Shown here: positions 9,085-17,041 of the stretch, one piece after another | Numbering within the stretch: position 1 is the first letter of the stretch | Layout of the letters: each line of letters begins with the position of its first letter | Source of the DNA: Virgibacillus_F necropolis_A | GTDB lineage: Bacteria; Bacillota; Bacilli; Bacillales; Amphibacillaceae | Assembly (NCBI RefSeq): GCF_044793635.1 | Contig: NZ_CP084992.1 | Coordinates: 620,001 to 684,000, forward strand | Reading direction: 5' to 3' | DNA: 64,000 nt | Notes under the pieces: model-generated | Database searches by the model: none | What the model was told of the DNA's origin: nothing | The model's input: only the letters and a program-made list of their open reading frames with translations | Translations under genes and position numbers: made by a program

Positions 9085-9942
9085 TTGAAGTACACAGGCT
9101 GGTTGATTTATAACAAAGAAGATGCTGAGGAGAATTCTTCGTACATAAATTGGTTTATCGATGAGGCTGAGTTACAGGATGTTGAACTTCAGTTAATAAG
9201 TAGAGAACATATTACAATTGGTATTCTTGATAATAAACGAACCCTTCTGTTTAAAGACCAAAAAATAGTCCTACCGGATTTTGCTATTGTACGAACCATT
9301 GACCCATTATTAAGTTTACACCTTGAGAATATGAAGATTAGAGTATTTAATTCATCATCTATCTCTCAAATTTGTAATAACAAAGAGTTGACTCATCATC
9401 ATGTACATAACTTAGACATACCGATGGTGGATACCATTTTTACGAAGCAAAATCAATTTAGCAGGATCAAGCACTTTGACTATCCTTTTGTAGCAAAAGA
9501 ATCCACTGGACGTGGAGGGAACCAAGTTTTTCTGATAAAGAATGAGCAAGATTGGCAAAATTGCATACCAAAAATAAACTCAAAAACGATTGTCTTGCAA
9601 AGTAGTGATGTTATTCACGGAAAAGATCTGCGTGTTTTCGTGGTTGGTACTGAAATTGTCGGGGCCGTATTACGTGAGAATAAGGATGATTTTCGTGCAA
9701 ATTATAAACTTGGTGGATCTGCGGCCTGGTATAAGGTAAATAATGAAGAGGTTGAATTGATAAATAAAATTATTGATCACTTTCAATTTGATATGGTTGG
9801 TATCGATTTTTTATTTAGTAAAGACGGCAAATTACTATTTAACGAAATAGAAGATGTAGTCGGATCAAGAACACTTAGTGCCGTAAGTGATGTAAATATT
9901 TTACAAAAGTACATTACCCACATTAGAACTCAACTATCATAA
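9085..9942 (+). CDS. RimK-like ATP-grasp ligase, copy 2
   Basis: Paralogue of the preceding gene, 285 residues. It shares GWLIYNKE at the N-terminus, FVAKESTGRGGNQVFLI in the ATP-binding part, GKDLRVFVVGTEIVGAVLR, DDFRANYKLGG and MVGIDFLFSKDGKLLFNEIE. In the metal-binding position copy 1 has E-I-N whereas this copy has E-I-E followed by DVVGSR, so metal or substrate handling may differ. TTG at 9085 follows AGGGTGA. The pair looks like a two-gene operon produced by an old duplication. No neighbour reveals the substrate. Confidence 0.85.
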   Translation: MKYTGWLIYNKEDAEENSSYINWFIDEAELQDVELQLISREHITIGILDNKRTLLFKDQKIVLPDFAIVRTIDPLLSLHLENMKIRVFNSSSISQICNNKELTHHHVHNLDIPMVDTIFTKQNQFSRIKHFDYPFVAKESTGRGGNQVFLIKNEQDWQNCIPKINSKTIVLQSSDVIHGKDLRVFVVGTEIVGAVLRENKDDFRANYKLGGSAAWYKVNNEEVELINKIIDHFQFDMVGIDFLFSKDGKLLFNEIEDVVGSRTLSAVSDVNILQKYITHIRTQLS

Positions 9943-9989
9943 TGGAAGCGGAAATTCATCGTTAAATGAATTTCCGCATCTCCTAATTG

Positions 9990-12635
9990 TTATGAAGTTA
10001 ACTCCTGTAAGCGAGCTTTAACTTTTGCGTGCTTTTCCAGGTAGTCTTGTTCTTTTTGTTTTTCCTCGGCCACGACTGCCTCTGGTGCTTTTTTAACAAA
10101 GCCTTCATTAGCCAATTTCTTTTGTACCCTTTCAACTTCCTTGTTCCATTTTGACAATTCACTTTCTAATCTTTCGCGTTCCTTTTCTATATCAATTAAA
10201 CCTTCAAGAGGTAAGAATAACTCTATCCCAGTCACTACAGCTGACATAGCTTTTTCTGGAACTTCAATATCAGATGCAATTACTAATTCGCTTGTGTTAC
10301 AAAAGCGTTCGATATAGCTTCGATTTGATTCTAATTCAGTTATTGTTGTTTCATTCTCAATTTTAATGAGGAGCTTTATCTGCTTGGACATTGGTGTATT
10401 TACTTCAGCACGTATGTTACGTACCGATTTTATAATAGAAACTAGTCTCTCCATTTCATTCATAGCCTTTTCATCATGAAGATCATTGCGGACTTCTGGC
10501 CATTTAGCAACTGTAATAGATTCCCCATGATGCGGAAGCTGCTGCCAGATCTCTTCTGTAATAAATGGCATAAATGGATGCAACATACGCATCGTGTTAT
10601 CTAGTACATATGCAAGCACAGATTGCGTTGTTTTCTTTTTATCAGCGTCTTCACCATATAATGGCAGTTTCGCCATTTCGATGTACCAATCACACAAATC
10701 ATCCCAAATAAAGTTATACAAATGGCGTCCCGCTTCACCAAATTCATATTTTGCAGTGTTTTTCGAAACCTGTTCAATAGTTTCATTTAATCTAGTTAAA
10801 ATCCATTTATCTGCAACGGATTTTTCTCCCGATAAATCAATATCTTCATAAGAGAAATTCTCCATGTTCATCAAACAAAATCGTGATGCATTCCAAATTT
10901 TATTTGCAAAGTTCCAAGTGGATTCTACCTTTTCCCAATAAAAACGTAAGTCCTGGCCTGGTGAGGAACCAGTTAATAGGAAGTAACGTAATGAATCAGC
11001 ACCATATTTATCAATTACATCCATTGGGTCTACTCCATTACCCAAAGATTTACTCATTTTTCGGCCTTCCGCATCACGGATTAGCCCATGGATTAGAACG
11101 TCTTTAAATGGGCGTTCATCATTAAATTCGATAGATTGAAAAATCATACGCGCAACCCAGAAAAAGATAATATCATAACCAGTCACTAACACATCTGTTG
11201 GGAAATAACGCTTGAAATCTTCTGCATCTTTATCCGGCCAACCCATTGTAGAAAATGGCCATAACGCCGATGAAAACCATGTATCTAATACATCGTTATC
11301 CTGTTCCCAGTTTTCACTATCAGCTGGAGCCTCTTTACCAACATAAATCTCGTTCGTTTCTTTATGATACCAAGCCGGAATTCGATGTCCCCACCATAAC
11401 TGTCTAGATATACACCAATCTCTAATGTTATCCATCCAATGCAGATAGGTATTTTCAAAGCGGTCAGGAACGAAATTAACCTTCTTATCATTATTCTGCA
11501 TTTCAACGGAGGCATCTGCCAAAGGCTGCATATCAACAAACCATTGCGTAGACAAATATGGTTCAACAACTGCATCACTACGTTCAGAGTGACCAACCGT
11601 ATGGTTATGATCTTCTATCTTGAAAAGTACGCCAAGCTCTTTTAAATCTTTTACAATTTGTTTACGGCAATCAAAGCGATCAAGCCCTTTATATTTACCT
11701 GCATTGTCGTTCATTGAACCGTCTTCATTCATTACTAATACGCGTTCTAAAGTGTGTCGATTTCCAATTTCAAAATCATTCGGATCATGAGCCGGTGTAA
11801 TTTTAACAGCACCAGAACCAAATTCCTGGTCTACATAATCGTCAGCCACAATTTCAATTTCACGACCAACAATCGGAAGGATGACTTTTTTGCCCACTAA
11901 ATGTTTATAACGATCATCTTTTGGGTGTACTGCGACAGCTGTGTCACCTAGCATTGTCTCGGGACGTGTAGTTGCAATTTCGATAAATTCATTACTATCC
12001 TTAATTGGATATTTCATGTGGTAAAAATGACCTTGTATTTCTTTGTGTATAACCTCAATATCAGAAAGTGCAGTTTTAGTCTTAGGATCCCAGTTGATGA
12101 TATATTCGCCACGATAAATTAATCCTTTGTTATAAAGCGTTACAAATACTTCTCGGACCGCCTCAGATAGTCCCTCGTCCATTGTGAATCGCTCACGTGA
12201 ATAATCAAGACCAAGCCCTAGCTTTTCCCATTGTTCACGGATAAAACTTGCATATTCTTCTTTCCAATCCCATACTTTATCAACAAATTTCTCTCTGCCT
12301 AAATCGTAACGGGATTGGCCTTGTTCTTTTAGCTTCGCTTCAACTTTAGCTTGTGTAGCAATCCCCGCATGATCCATTCCTGGCAGCCATAATACATCAT
12401 ATCCTTGCATCCTTTTCATTCTTGAAACGGTATCCTGCATCGCAGTATCCCAAGCATGACCTAAATGTAATTTTCCTGTTACATTTGGAGGAGGTATTAC
12501 GATTGAAAAAGGTTCCTTTTCTGGATCTCCCGTAGCTTCAAAATATTTACCATCAAGCCAAAAATGATAACGATTTTTTTCAACAGCTTGTGGATCATAT
12601 TTTGGGGGTAATGCGGTTTTTGGTTTTTCTGACAT
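9990..12635 (-). CDS. valS: Valyl-tRNA synthetase
   Basis: Charges tRNA-Val; class I synthetase of 881 residues, the normal size. The HIGH motif appears as PPPNVTGKLHLGHAW near 48-62 and the KMSKS motif as GRKMSKSLGNGVDP near 526. An editing domain lies between them (TTRPETMLGDTAVAVHP), and the C-terminal coiled-coil arm (about 810-881, EKERERLESELSKWNKEVERV) is typical of ValS. ATG at 12635 follows GGGAGG. Expression is controlled by the T-box leader directly upstream. Confidence 0.98.
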   Translation of the reverse strand: MSEKPKTALPPKYDPQAVEKNRYHFWLDGKYFEATGDPEKEPFSIVIPPPNVTGKLHLGHAWDTAMQDTVSRMKRMQGYDVLWLPGMDHAGIATQAKVEAKLKEQGQSRYDLGREKFVDKVWDWKEEYASFIREQWEKLGLGLDYSRERFTMDEGLSEAVREVFVTLYNKGLIYRGEYIINWDPKTKTALSDIEVIHKEIQGHFYHMKYPIKDSNEFIEIATTRPETMLGDTAVAVHPKDDRYKHLVGKKVILPIVGREIEIVADDYVDQEFGSGAVKITPAHDPNDFEIGNRHTLERVLVMNEDGSMNDNAGKYKGLDRFDCRKQIVKDLKELGVLFKIEDHNHTVGHSERSDAVVEPYLSTQWFVDMQPLADASVEMQNNDKKVNFVPDRFENTYLHWMDNIRDWCISRQLWWGHRIPAWYHKETNEIYVGKEAPADSENWEQDNDVLDTWFSSALWPFSTMGWPDKDAEDFKRYFPTDVLVTGYDIIFFWVARMIFQSIEFNDERPFKDVLIHGLIRDAEGRKMSKSLGNGVDPMDVIDKYGADSLRYFLLTGSSPGQDLRFYWEKVESTWNFANKIWNASRFCLMNMENFSYEDIDLSGEKSVADKWILTRLNETIEQVSKNTAKYEFGEAGRHLYNFIWDDLCDWYIEMAKLPLYGEDADKKKTTQSVLAYVLDNTMRMLHPFMPFITEEIWQQLPHHGESITVAKWPEVRNDLHDEKAMNEMERLVSIIKSVRNIRAEVNTPMSKQIKLLIKIENETTITELESNRSYIERFCNTSELVIASDIEVPEKAMSAVVTGIELFLPLEGLIDIEKERERLESELSKWNKEVERVQKKLANEGFVKKAPEAVVAEEKQKEQDYLEKHAKVKARLQELTS

Positions 12636-12661
12636 GTCTTTTTCCTCCCTTTAGCTAATTT

Positions 12662-12910
12662 TAAGCAATAAAAAAATCCCCTCATCCTATAAAGGACGAA
12701 AAGATTGCTTCCGTGGTACCACCTTTGTTTGCAAGCTTAAATAAACTTGCACACTCATCATACATAACGGATTTTATCCGACTTCTCCTACTGAACATTT
12801 CAGAAAAGCAGCATCATGGGCGACCTTCCAAGTTAATATACCTAGGAAATTCTCAGCTTTTATTTCCCTCTCTTAAGGTGTTACCTTGTACTCTTCCCAC
12901 TCATTGCCAT
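12662..12910 (-). promoter_or_regulatory. Valine T-box riboswitch and terminator upstream of valS
   Basis: tRNA-sensing leader that prevents termination when uncharged tRNA-Val is present. The 14-base T-box core AGGTGGTACCACGG is on the minus strand at about 12711-12724. Stem I elements are visible: AGAGTACAAGG (AGTA box) and AGAGAGGGAA. A likely GUC valine specifier lies at 12822-12824. The terminator is a 13-bp stem (AATCTTTTCGTCC with GGATGAGGGGATT, GU pairs allowed) followed by seven T. The T-box core would pair with part of the terminator to form the antiterminator. Confidence 0.93.
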
Positions 12911-13048
12911 TTGTTTATAACTGTTTGTTTATTAATATTACCTATTTATTCCCACAAAATCAACTATTATTATCATATCTTGCACAAAAACAAGTTCTTT
13001 AATCATAGTATAATAAAAATGATTGTATATGTGAAGGATGTGATAAAA

Positions 13049-13237
13049 ATGGCACGATATTATCGGTACAAAATTCCACCATGGGCAAGACACTGTATTT
13101 GTGTAATCGAAAAGGTCACATTACCAATTCTAATTTTCCAATTATTACGTACTTTGTTTTTCCCAACTACCTTTGATGTTTTCCTACTGGGGGTAATAAT
13201 CGGTATTTTTATTGCTTTTTATTTAGAATGGATTTAA
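13049..13237 (+). CDS. Small membrane protein, 62 residues, unknown function
   Basis: ATG at 13049 follows AAGGATGTG. The peptide starts MARYYRYKIPPWARHC, a basic aromatic N-terminus, followed by two hydrophobic stretches (about 20-34 and 42-60) that look like membrane spans. The frame is open upstream as far as 12713, but that part overlaps the valS T-box on the other strand and is not believed. Its stop overlaps the stop of the convergent gene by two bases. I do not recognise a family. Confidence 0.65.
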   Translation: MARYYRYKIPPWARHCICVIEKVTLPILIFQLLRTLFFPTTFDVFLLGVIIGIFIAFYLEWI

Positions 13238-13989
13238 TCCGTATCATCGTTTTCTAATATTAGATTTTTACTGGACCAACTCAACATTTGGAGTAGATAG
13301 CGATGATTTCGTTTAATTGTCAACACATGTTCTATCATTGTTCTGTTAGAAGCTTGCGTTGCATAATCCTCTACTGCCTGAATATATTCAGTAGGATCCA
13401 ACAAGTATATCCCTAGCAAATACAATTCAACCTGTTCTAACTGATTTGCCTTTAAATATACACTGAAGTACTCTGTAAGTTCAGTATCCTGCCAGTCAAA
13501 AAGTTTTGTATGATACATGATCATTGCAGCGACATCCATTACAGCATTACCCTGAAAGAAATGTTCATGACTATTTTTATATAAATGTCTTTTTACCAGC
13601 AAATGTTTAATATTTTTATGTCCATAACATCGGCTGTATTTCCACATGTTAACCTGCGATACCTCTGAATTAAATTGCTCTATACGAGTAAATAGTTCAT
13701 TAAATAAATAATCAATATCACGGTAATGCGTACACACCAATAATTCAACCGGTGACATGTACCTTTTTTGTTCAAATTCATCTATATATTGATCAAACCG
13801 CTCTCGGAATTGGACACATTTCTCATGATATTGCACGAAATCATCTTGTATTTTTTCTTTATCAATTGAAATGGTTTGCAATGTGCCACTATGCGCATAT
13901 CCGATATTTCGAAATATATCAGATAGTGTCAACTGTTCTCCATATGTATTCTTATAATTATCCATAAGATTCCCCACATTCGAAACCAC
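13234..13989 (-). CDS. Degenerate YsxE/CotS-like spore coat kinase-fold protein (position-based)
   Basis: 251 residues lying between spoVID and valS, the place of ysxE in B. subtilis. YsxE is a CotS-family protein related to aminoglycoside phosphotransferases. Here the usual N-terminal ATP-binding lobe is mostly absent, and the segment where HGDL-type catalytic residues are expected reads RCYGHKNIKHLLVKRHL. Catalysis is therefore improbable. GTG at 13989 is preceded by AAGGGG; an internal ATG nine codons in is also possible. It could be a structural coat protein; homology is inferred from position and faint similarity. Confidence 0.55.
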   Translation of the reverse strand: MVSNVGNLMDNYKNTYGEQLTLSDIFRNIGYAHSGTLQTISIDKEKIQDDFVQYHEKCVQFRERFDQYIDEFEQKRYMSPVELLVCTHYRDIDYLFNELFTRIEQFNSEVSQVNMWKYSRCYGHKNIKHLLVKRHLYKNSHEHFFQGNAVMDVAAMIMYHTKLFDWQDTELTEYFSVYLKANQLEQVELYLLGIYLLDPTEYIQAVEDYATQASNRTMIEHVLTIKRNHRYLLQMLSWSSKNLILENDDTD

Positions 13990-13994
13990 TCAAA

Positions 13995-14020
13995 CCCCTT
14001 GTAACAATAAACACAAGGGG
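13995..14020 (-). terminator. Stem-loop between spoVID and the ysxE-position gene
   Basis: Perfect 8-bp stem CCCCTTGT (13995-14002) and ACAAGGGG (14013-14020) with a 10-base loop. On the minus strand only TTTGA follows, so it is a weak terminator or a processing site; the stem overlaps the ribosome site of the next gene and could sequester it. Confidence 0.4.
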
Positions 14021-14062
14021 ATAGGTGATTTTTTGTTTGGATTCAGATTCCGCTTTCCTGTC

Positions 14063-14134
14063 TGTCTAGCTTCAACGCCCTTTGCCTCAGGCGCCTCCTT
14101 ACGATAAATCAACATCGAATCGCTTACGCTTTTC
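14063..14134 (-). repeat. Family A palindromic repeat, short copy at the spoVID stop
   Basis: On the minus strand it begins GAAAAGCGTAAGCG directly after the TAG stop of spoVID and ends GAAGCTAGACA, with the internal family motif TTATCGTAAGGAGG. About 72 bp, a shortened version of the copies at 54376 and 63440. Confidence 0.75.
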
Positions 14135-15070
14135 CTATTGCTTTACAGGTATATAAAGTAACTGTCCCTCACTAACTGTTTCATCGTCCAATTTATTTTG
14201 TTTGGTAATCTGAAGTGGATTAACATGATATCTTTCGGCAATTGTTTCGATCGTATCATTATCTTGTACAATACATAATTTCATTTTTGAGTAACGTTCT
14301 TCATCCTGCCTAAAAATATTAGATAGATAATCTATTTTATCTTCGCCATCATCCTCATACTTATTATCCTCCGTTGATTTAACAGAAGAAGTTGGTGCGC
14401 GTTCAGGCTCCTCATCCACCAGTTCATCATTATCATTATCATCAAGTTCATCATCCACAGGTGGAACATATGCTTCACGATTTAATGCCTGCTGGTAGTT
14501 TACTTGTTCTTTTTCTGAATCATCTTCTTCGTTTTGGTTTTTTATATCAAAACGAAATGTATCCTCTGTTTCCATAGGGGCAACTTCCTCTTGTTCAACT
14601 ACTTCCTCTTCATCTGTTGGTTCAGCTATTTCATTTATACCTTGTATAGCAATAATTGATGTTAATCTAAGTTGATTTTGATCAGGTATTTCATAATCAA
14701 AGTAGTCAACAGACACCGTTACCTCGTTCATATCATTCACCCGATAAGTAGGTACTGAAATCTCTACTGGAAAACGGTGAGAAAAAGTCGCTTCACCCCT
14801 TTCCTCTTCAACTACCTGTTCCACATAACGACGGGAAGAATAGTCCTCCAGGTCAAAGGAATTGTCTCCTCGTACCTCACTTTCACCAACCCTCTGATAT
14901 TCTCCATTTAATTCAATAACACCTCTAATGGATATATAATCATTAAATGGTTGAATGGATATTTCGGGATCTAGTGATATGCCAAGAATTTCAGCAACTT
15001 CCTGTCCCTGTTCAAAATAAAGAGATTCATTCAATTCAAAACTAAAAACAGCATTTTCTTCCTGCGACAA
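14135..15070 (-). CDS. spoVID: Spore morphogenetic protein SpoVID (short form)
   Basis: SpoVID encases the forespore and anchors coat layers via SpoIVA and SafA. The 311 residues contain an N-terminal domain with FSFELNESLYFEQGQEVAE and the SPOCS-like beta region to about residue 150. A long acidic low-complexity middle follows (runs of E and D), then a C-terminal LysM domain (about 263-308, VQDNDTIETIAERYHVNPL). TTG at 15070 follows GGAGGAAG. It is much shorter than the B. subtilis protein (about 575 residues from memory), mainly in the middle. It lies downstream of hemL as usual, but a repeat block intervenes. Confidence 0.88.
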   Translation of the reverse strand: MSQEENAVFSFELNESLYFEQGQEVAEILGISLDPEISIQPFNDYISIRGVIELNGEYQRVGESEVRGDNSFDLEDYSSRRYVEQVVEEERGEATFSHRFPVEISVPTYRVNDMNEVTVSVDYFDYEIPDQNQLRLTSIIAIQGINEIAEPTDEEEVVEQEEVAPMETEDTFRFDIKNQNEEDDSEKEQVNYQQALNREAYVPPVDDELDDNDNDELVDEEPERAPTSSVKSTEDNKYEDDGEDKIDYLSNIFRQDEERYSKMKLCIVQDNDTIETIAERYHVNPLQITKQNKLDDETVSEGQLLYIPVKQ

Positions 15071-15151
15071 ATTACTTCCTCCTTCCTAACACTTAAAAAT
15101 AAACATATGTTTTATACCACTATATGAGCCAAGTTCAGATTATATGAATAA

Positions 15152-15272
15152 GAAAAGCGCAGGCGACTGTTCAGAAGCGGACGCATAAGCAAGGAACCGT
15201 AGAACGCATGGGTTTCGCGTTCTTAGTGTTCATTGCTTATGACGGCAGCTTCTAGGAGCCGCAGCTAGACAA
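15152..15272 (+). repeat. Family A repeat, subtype 2, full unit
   Basis: Begins GAAAAGCGCAGGCGACTG and ends CCGCAGCTAGACA. Internal arms GCATAAGCAAGGAACC... and TTCATTGCTTATGACGGC pair to form a long hairpin. Nearly the same unit occurs on the minus strand at 57084-57204, 42 kb away. It is directly followed by the start of another unit at 15273. Confidence 0.8.
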
Positions 15273-15624
15273 GAAAAGCGCAGGCGACTGGTCAGTGACG
15301 TACAGATAGATGGGCATGGTGAAAAGTACGGTGAACTTTCCGTACGTTCAACAGGACCACCTATCTGCTAGTAAGGCCACTGAAAAAGTGGTGGATTTTA
15401 AAAATTTAACTTTACACCTTAACTTAGCATTTCGAATATACGGAGACTCCTGCGGGAAGCAAGAGATCGGCGAGACCCCGCAGGACGGCAGTCCGAGGAG
15501 GCTTGACACTCGCCCGCGGAAAGCGAAGTATATTCGAATATGCGATGGTGGATCCACATATTTAGTACTATACTTTAACTTTTTCAGTAGCCTCCTGTTA
15601 GTCGCTAGGAGCCGCAGCTAGACA
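15273..15624 (+). repeat. Family A repeat with a family B repeat nested inside
   Basis: Starts GAAAAGCGCAGGCGACTGG and ends with TAGGAGCCGCAGCTAGACA like the preceding unit, but its interior is about 350 bp instead of about 120. The interior shows inverted pairs ACTGAAAAAGT (near 15378) and ACTTTTTCAGT (near 15578), and at its centre a family B element (15433-15536). The most economical reading is an element that received another inside it. Confidence 0.7.
15433..15536 (+). repeat. Family B palindromic repeat, copy 1
   Basis: Bounded by the inverted pair CGAATATAC (15433-15441) and GTATATTCG (15528-15536). The core runs from GGAGACTCCTGCGGG through GAGACCCCGCAGG and GAGGAGGCTT to CCGCGGAAAGCGAAG. 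Related copies lie at 38620-38732 (minus) and 40450-40575 (plus). Confidence 0.8.
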
Positions 15625-15626
15625 AA

Positions 15627-15670
15627 GAGAAGCGCAGGCGACTGGTCAGAAGCAGATGCATAAGCAAAAT
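15627..15670 (+). repeat. Family A repeat, truncated left end
   Basis: GAGAAGCGCAGGCGACTGGTCAGAAGC and GCATAAGC match the start of subtype 2, then the match stops just before the haem-operon terminator. Together with the two units before it, this fills the 657-bp gap at 15071-15727; I see no gene there. Confidence 0.6.
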
Positions 15671-15683
15671 GGTCAGCTTGAAA

Positions 15684-15719
15684 TAAAAAACATGCTACCG
15701 AAAATATCGATAGCATGTT
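15684..15719 (-). terminator. Terminator of the haem operon (after hemL)
   Basis: Minus-strand stem ACATGCTATCG with CGGTAGCATGT and an AT loop, followed by TTTTTTATTT, 9 bp past the hemL stop. A clear intrinsic terminator. Confidence 0.85.
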
Positions 15720-15727
15720 TAGTATTA

Positions 15728-17017
15728 TTATTTATTTATTGACGAAAATGCATTTCGTATTGCTTTAATTGTAAGTTCTATATCTTCGTCTGAATGTGCT
15801 GTTGAGAGGAATAGTCCTTCAAATTGAGATGGTGGAAGAAAGACACCCTCCTCAATCATCGCCCGGTAATACTGTGCAAAATAATCTAAATTAGATTTTT
15901 TTGCACTATCAAAATTATCTACAGGTTCATTGGTGAAAAAGACTCCTACCATTGATCCAGCACGGTTAATATGCAATGGAATGTCAAAATCTATTGCAGC
16001 TTGTTTAAACCCTTCAACTAATTTGTCTACTTTTTCATTCATTATTGTGTAGGATTCTTGCGTCAATGCTTTAAGCGTTTCATAACCTGCGACCATAGCA
16101 AGTGGGTTACCTGATAATGTCCCAGCTTGATAGATAGGACCAGCTGGTGCAACATGTTCCATGATTTCTCGTTTACCACCGTAAGCCCCTACTGGTAGCC
16201 CACCACCTATCACTTTCCCTAAACAGGTCATATCAGGCGTTACGCCAAAATAACCTTGTGCACAATTATAATCAACACGGAAGCCAGTCATTACTTCATC
16301 AAATATAAGGACGCTTCCATTGTCCTGTGTTATTGTCCTAAGTTCTTGTAGAAAGTCATCTTTCGGTGGAACAACGCCCATATTCCCTGATACAGGTTCA
16401 ATAATTACTGCAGCAATTTCACTACCATAGTTAGCAAACGCCAAACGGAGACTTTCTATGTCATTATACGGAACTGTGATCGTATTTTGAGCAATTGATG
16501 CTGGTACACCAGGGCTATCTGGTAAACCTAATGTTGCGACCCCTGAACCAGCTTTGATTAACAACGAATCCCCATGTCCGTGGTAATTACCTTCGAATTT
16601 TAAAATTTTATCACGGCCAGTATAGCCTCGAGCAACCCGTAATGCGCTCATGGTAGCTTCCGTCCCCGAGTTAACCATGCGAACCATTTCAATCGAAGGT
16701 ACACGATCAATAACAAGCTGGGCTAGTTTGTTTTCAATCAAAGTTGGAGCACCAAAACTTGTGCCTTTTTCAGTTGTTTCCTTTAACTTTTCTACAACAC
16801 GATCATTAGCATGACCATGAATTAATGGACCCCAGCTTAGAACATAATCAATATACTCGTTACCATCAATGTCCCTGATAGTTGAACCCTTACCAGATTC
16901 CATAAAAATAGGTGAAAGGCCAACCGATTTAAAAGCACGAACAGGTGAATTAACACCACCCGGCATTAGATCTACCGCTTCTTTATATGCATCAACTGAT
17001 TGATCAAATTGTTTCAT
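15728..17017 (-). CDS. hemL: Glutamate-1-semialdehyde 2,1-aminomutase
   Basis: PLP enzyme that converts glutamate-1-semialdehyde to 5-aminolevulinate in the C5 haem pathway. It has 429 residues, the usual size. The PLP-binding region LIFDEVMTGFRV is followed by the Schiff-base lysine in CLGKVIGGGLPVGAYGG (around 265); the N-terminus has PGGVNSPVRAFKSVG. ATG at 17017 follows GAGGTG. It is the last gene of hemAXCDBL, 24 bp after hemB, and a terminator follows. Confidence 0.97.
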   Translation of the reverse strand: MKQFDQSVDAYKEAVDLMPGGVNSPVRAFKSVGLSPIFMESGKGSTIRDIDGNEYIDYVLSWGPLIHGHANDRVVEKLKETTEKGTSFGAPTLIENKLAQLVIDRVPSIEMVRMVNSGTEATMSALRVARGYTGRDKILKFEGNYHGHGDSLLIKAGSGVATLGLPDSPGVPASIAQNTITVPYNDIESLRLAFANYGSEIAAVIIEPVSGNMGVVPPKDDFLQELRTITQDNGSVLIFDEVMTGFRVDYNCAQGYFGVTPDMTCLGKVIGGGLPVGAYGGKREIMEHVAPAGPIYQAGTLSGNPLAMVAGYETLKALTQESYTIMNEKVDKLVEGFKQAAIDFDIPLHINRAGSMVGVFFTNEPVDNFDSAKKSNLDYFAQYYRAMIEEGVFLPPSQFEGLFLSTAHSDEDIELTIKAIRNAFSSINK

Positions 17018-17041
17018 ATGTGTTCACCTCGTTTATATTAT

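Noticed and set aside
12713..13048. N-terminal extension of the small membrane protein at 13049
   Set aside because: It is antisense to the valS T-box leader, and a good ribosome site marks the internal ATG at 13049.
15152..15670. CRISPR array
   Set aside because: The units are long hairpins of unequal length with related interiors, with no short direct repeats and unique spacers and no cas genes.
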